This document shows, piece by piece, positions 8,436 through 10,615 of a stretch of 10,615 nt of DNA. A program made the translations under genes and the position numbers. Position 1 is the first letter of the stretch. Each line of letters starts with the position of its first letter. The notes below the pieces were generated by a model that was given only the letters and a program-made list of their open reading frames with translations, was not told the DNA's origin and did not search any database. Origin of the DNA: Hyphomicrobiales bacterium (lineage in GTDB: Bacteria > Pseudomonadota > Alphaproteobacteria > Rhizobiales > Afifellaceae); contig JACCSN010000154.1 in the NCBI GenBank assembly GCA_013812985.1, forward strand, positions 1-10,615, in the 5' to 3' direction.

Positions 8436-9584
8436 ATGGAGACCGCAGAATCCACCCATCCCCTCGTCATCTTCGGCGAGCACGACGACAGGACGGTCGC
8501 GCAGATGCAGCGCTGCATGGACTATGGCAGCGCGGTGCAGGGCGTGCTCTGCGCCGACGGCCACCTCGGCTATGCGCAGCCGGTCGGCGGCGTCATCGCC
8601 TATGAGGGCCATGTGTCGATCTCCGGCGTCGGCTTCGACATCGGCTGCGGCAACCTGGCGGCGCGGACGGACCTGCCCTACGCGGCGATCAAGGATAGGC
8701 GCGAGCCGATCATGCGCGACATCGCGCGAAAGATCTCGTTCGGGCTTGGCCGGGTGAACAAGGAGCGGGTCGAGCATCCGCTGTTCGACAGCCCGCTCTG
8801 GGCCGACGCCGGAATCGGGGACCTGAAGCAGATCGCCCGCAACCAGCTCGGCACCGTCGGCTCTGGAAATCACTACATCGACCTGTTCGAGGACGAGGCG
8901 GGCCAGGTCTGGATCGGCGTCCATTTCGGCTCGCGCGGGCTGGGGCACCAGACCGCCAGCCGCTTCATGAAGGCGGCCGGCGGCGAGGACGGGATGGAGG
9001 TCGCGCCGGCCCTGGTCGAAGACGGTTCGGAGCTTGGCGAGCGCTACGTCGCAGGCATGAGAATAGCCGGAGAATACGCCTATGCGGGTCGCGAGTGGGT
9101 CGTCGAACAGGTGCGGCAGATCCTCGGCGCCGAGGTGACGGAGAGCGTCCACAACCACCACAATTACGCCTGGCGCGAGCGCCACGGCGGGCGCGACTTC
9201 TGGGTCGTGCGCAAGGGCGCGACGCCCGCCTTCCCCGGCCAGAAGGGTTTTGTCGGGGGCTCGATGGGCGACGACGCGGTGATCATCGAAGGCGTCGATG
9301 GCCCGCGCTCGGCCGAAAGCCTCTATTCCACCGTGCACGGTGCCGGCCGGCTGTTCAGCCGCAGCCAGGCGAGGAAGACGTTCCAGCGCTCGGCGATGGA
9401 CGCGTGGCTCAGCGAGCGCGACATCCTGCTCCACGGCGCTGATCTCGACGAGAGCCCGATGGCCTACCGCAGGCTTGGCGACGTGCTCGCCTTCCATGGC
9501 GACACGATCCGCATCCTGCACCGGCTGCGGCCGGTCCTCGTGATGATGGCCGGCCGCAACGAGCGCGACCCCTACAAGGACTGA
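8436..9584 (+). CDS. rtcB: RtcB-family RNA ligase homologue (short form)
   Basis: RtcB enzymes join RNA 2',3'-cyclic phosphate or 3'-phosphate ends to 5'-OH ends using GTP and Mn2+. The 382-residue protein shows the family signatures: CADGHLGYAQPVGG (39-52), GVGFDIGCG (64-72) with metal-binding Asp68 and Cys71, GSGNH (142-146), GVHFGSRGLGHQ (161-172) with His163, SVHNHHNYAW (237-246), RKGATPA (259-265), GGSMG (274-278), and VHGAGRLFSRSQA (300-312), whose His301 corresponds to the guanylylated His. The C-terminus reads VLVMMAG then RNERDPYKD, so the terminal Lys-Gly of canonical RtcB appears replaced. The ATG at 8436 is chosen because GGGAGGG lies about 6 nt upstream; an in-frame ATG at 8316 would run translation through a palindromic repeat. 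No rtcA, rtcR or archease neighbour is visible. Its substrate (tRNA splicing or RNA repair) is open. Confidence 0.9.
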   Translation: METAESTHPLVIFGEHDDRTVAQMQRCMDYGSAVQGVLCADGHLGYAQPVGGVIAYEGHVSISGVGFDIGCGNLAARTDLPYAAIKDRREPIMRDIARKISFGLGRVNKERVEHPLFDSPLWADAGIGDLKQIARNQLGTVGSGNHYIDLFEDEAGQVWIGVHFGSRGLGHQTASRFMKAAGGEDGMEVAPALVEDGSELGERYVAGMRIAGEYAYAGREWVVEQVRQILGAEVTESVHNHHNYAWRERHGGRDFWVVRKGATPAFPGQKGFVGGSMGDDAVIIEGVDGPRSAESLYSTVHGAGRLFSRSQARKTFQRSAMDAWLSERDILLHGADLDESPMAYRRLGDVLAFHGDTIRILHRLRPVLVMMAGRNERDPYKD

Positions 9585-10615
9585 GCGCGCGCCGGGTCGG
9601 CCTCCCGCAGGGACACGAAGGCGGTGATCGCCGCGATCGCCGCCCAGCAGCCCGCGACCGCCATGGAGATCGAATAAGCGGCGAGGAAAGCCGCTTGCAT
9701 CGCCGCCGGGGCCGTCTCTCCGGAGCTTGCCAGCGCGGCGAAGCTGCCGCCCGGCGCCCCCCGCCGGAACACAAGCTCGGCCAGCGCGCCGAGAACGGCG
9801 ACGGCCAACAGGCCGGCGAGCCGGCTGGCGGCGTTGTTGATGCCCGACGCCGCGCCCGATTGGCCGTCGGGCGCGGAGTTCATCACCGCCGTCGTCAGCG
9901 GCGACACCGCGACGGCCATCCCGGCGGAGAGGAAGACGACGGGAAGCACCGCGCCACGCCAGAAGCTCTCCAGCCCGAGCGCGAGGACGAAGCAGGCCGC
10001 CGCGACGATGGCCGATCCGGCCGCCAGGAACAGCCGCGGACCATAACGGTCGGCGAGCGCGCCGGCCGGCCGGGAGAACAGGCCGATGATCAGTCCGAGC
10101 GGCAAGAGCGTGAGCCCGACGGCGGTGGCCGACATGCCGCGCCGCCCGATCAGCTCGAACGGCAGCATGAAGAGGACGCCGGTCAATGCGCCGTAAAGGA
10201 AGAGCGTCACGACGTTGGCGCCGGAGAAGATGCGCGAGTGGAACAGGTTTGGCGGCATGATGGGATTGGCGGCGCGCCGTTCCACCGCCACGAAGAAGGC
10301 GAGGCCGAGTCCGCCGGCGAGCATGGCGAGGAGCGCGGCGGCGCGATTTCCGCCCGCTTCCGCCAGCCAGGTCAGGCCCACCGTAAGCGCGCCGAACGAC
10401 AGCACCGCGATTGCCGTTCCGGTCCAGTCGATCTGGCCGCTGGCAGCATCGTCGCGGTTCTCGCGGATGTATCGCAGCGTCAGCCACAAGGCCGCGGCGG
10501 CGAGCGGGATGTTGATCCAGAACGCCGCCCGCCACGACCAGCTGTCGATGAGGAATCCGCCGAGCGGGGGCCCGAGCGCGGTGGTGACCGCCGAGGCGGC
10601 CGCCCATGTGCCGAT
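9572..10615 (-). CDS. DHA2-type (EmrB/QacA-like) MFS drug/proton antiporter, N-terminus outside window
   Basis: The minus frame is open from the right edge to a TAG at 9574-9572 and shows 347 residues. It begins inside the antiporter motif C region (LGPPLGGFLIDSWSWRAAF, about 14-32, then WINIPLA), which lies at transmembrane segment 5 in 12- and 14-helix MFS exporters. Roughly 130-150 N-terminal residues should therefore lie beyond the window. Many further hydrophobic helices follow, with an ADRYGPRLFLAAGSAI segment that matches the second-half motif-A-like loop (D-R-x-G-x-R/K), and a short cytoplasmic tail ending ADPARAQSL. Such proteins export drugs or metabolites against the proton gradient; the substrate is unknown. 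An internal TTG near 10489 is not a believable start because the motif C block upstream of it is in frame. Its 3' end overlaps rtcB tail-to-tail by 13 nt. Confidence 0.9.
   Translation of the reverse strand: MGTWAAASAVTTALGPPLGGFLIDSWSWRAAFWINIPLAAAALWLTLRYIRENRDDAASGQIDWTGTAIAVLSFGALTVGLTWLAEAGGNRAAALLAMLAGGLGLAFFVAVERRAANPIMPPNLFHSRIFSGANVVTLFLYGALTGVLFMLPFELIGRRGMSATAVGLTLLPLGLIIGLFSRPAGALADRYGPRLFLAAGSAIVAAACFVLALGLESFWRGAVLPVVFLSAGMAVAVSPLTTAVMNSAPDGQSGAASGINNAASRLAGLLAVAVLGALAELVFRRGAPGGSFAALASSGETAPAAMQAAFLAAYSISMAVAGCWAAIAAITAFVSLREADPARAQSL

Noticed and set aside
8193..10607. An 804-codon minus-strand open frame opposite rtcB and through the MFS gene
   Set aside because: The absence of stops is a by-product of high GC. 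The residues carry no recognisable motif, while RtcB and MFS motifs are clear in the competing frames.

Overview
This GC-rich window, with strong G/C preference at third codon positions, looks chromosomal and alphaproteobacterial, probably from the order Hyphomicrobiales (Rhizobiales). The reasons are the alphaproteobacterial style of the ferrochelatase and ClpB, an RpoH-type heat-shock promoter, and a pair of short palindromic intergenic repeats of a kind common in rhizobial genomes. Genus cannot be fixed from the sequence alone. I see no transposase, phage gene, tRNA, rRNA or CRISPR array.

Layout. 1-156 (+) is the 3' end of an unidentified gene. 311-1390 (+) is hemH, ferrochelatase, the last step of protoheme synthesis. 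It converges on a minus-strand block read from right to left: modA (5289-4477), modB (4471-3776), modC (3779-2673), a one-domain ModE-type regulator (2669-2325), and an SDR dehydrogenase (2266-1418). The first four are tightly packed: 5-nt gap, ATGA overlap, 3-nt gap. They encode a complete high-affinity molybdate ABC importer plus a DNA-binding protein that may control it. The SDR lies 58 nt further on and may or may not share the transcript.

The 239-nt divergent region 5290-5528 carries control signals for both sides. On the minus strand there is a sigma70-like promoter (TTGACC, 16 nt, TATGTT) whose -10 element lies inside an imperfect palindrome with CGnTAT half-sites, a candidate ModE operator. 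On the plus strand there is an RpoH-like promoter for clpB. clpB (5529-8150) encodes the full-length ClpB disaggregase.

The 285-nt gap after clpB holds a weak stem-loop and two 50-nt repeat units in inverted orientation. Most differences between the two units preserve base pairing. rtcB follows (8436-9584, +), a short RtcB-family RNA ligase homologue that keeps the metal and guanylylation residues but appears to lack the usual C-terminal Lys-Gly. It overlaps by 13 nt the end of a convergent DHA2-type MFS exporter, which runs off the right edge of the window.

I did not find a wholly new system. The most interesting items are the molybdate operon ending in a sensor-less ModE with a matching candidate operator, the repeat pair with compensatory substitutions, and the divergent RtcB C-terminus.
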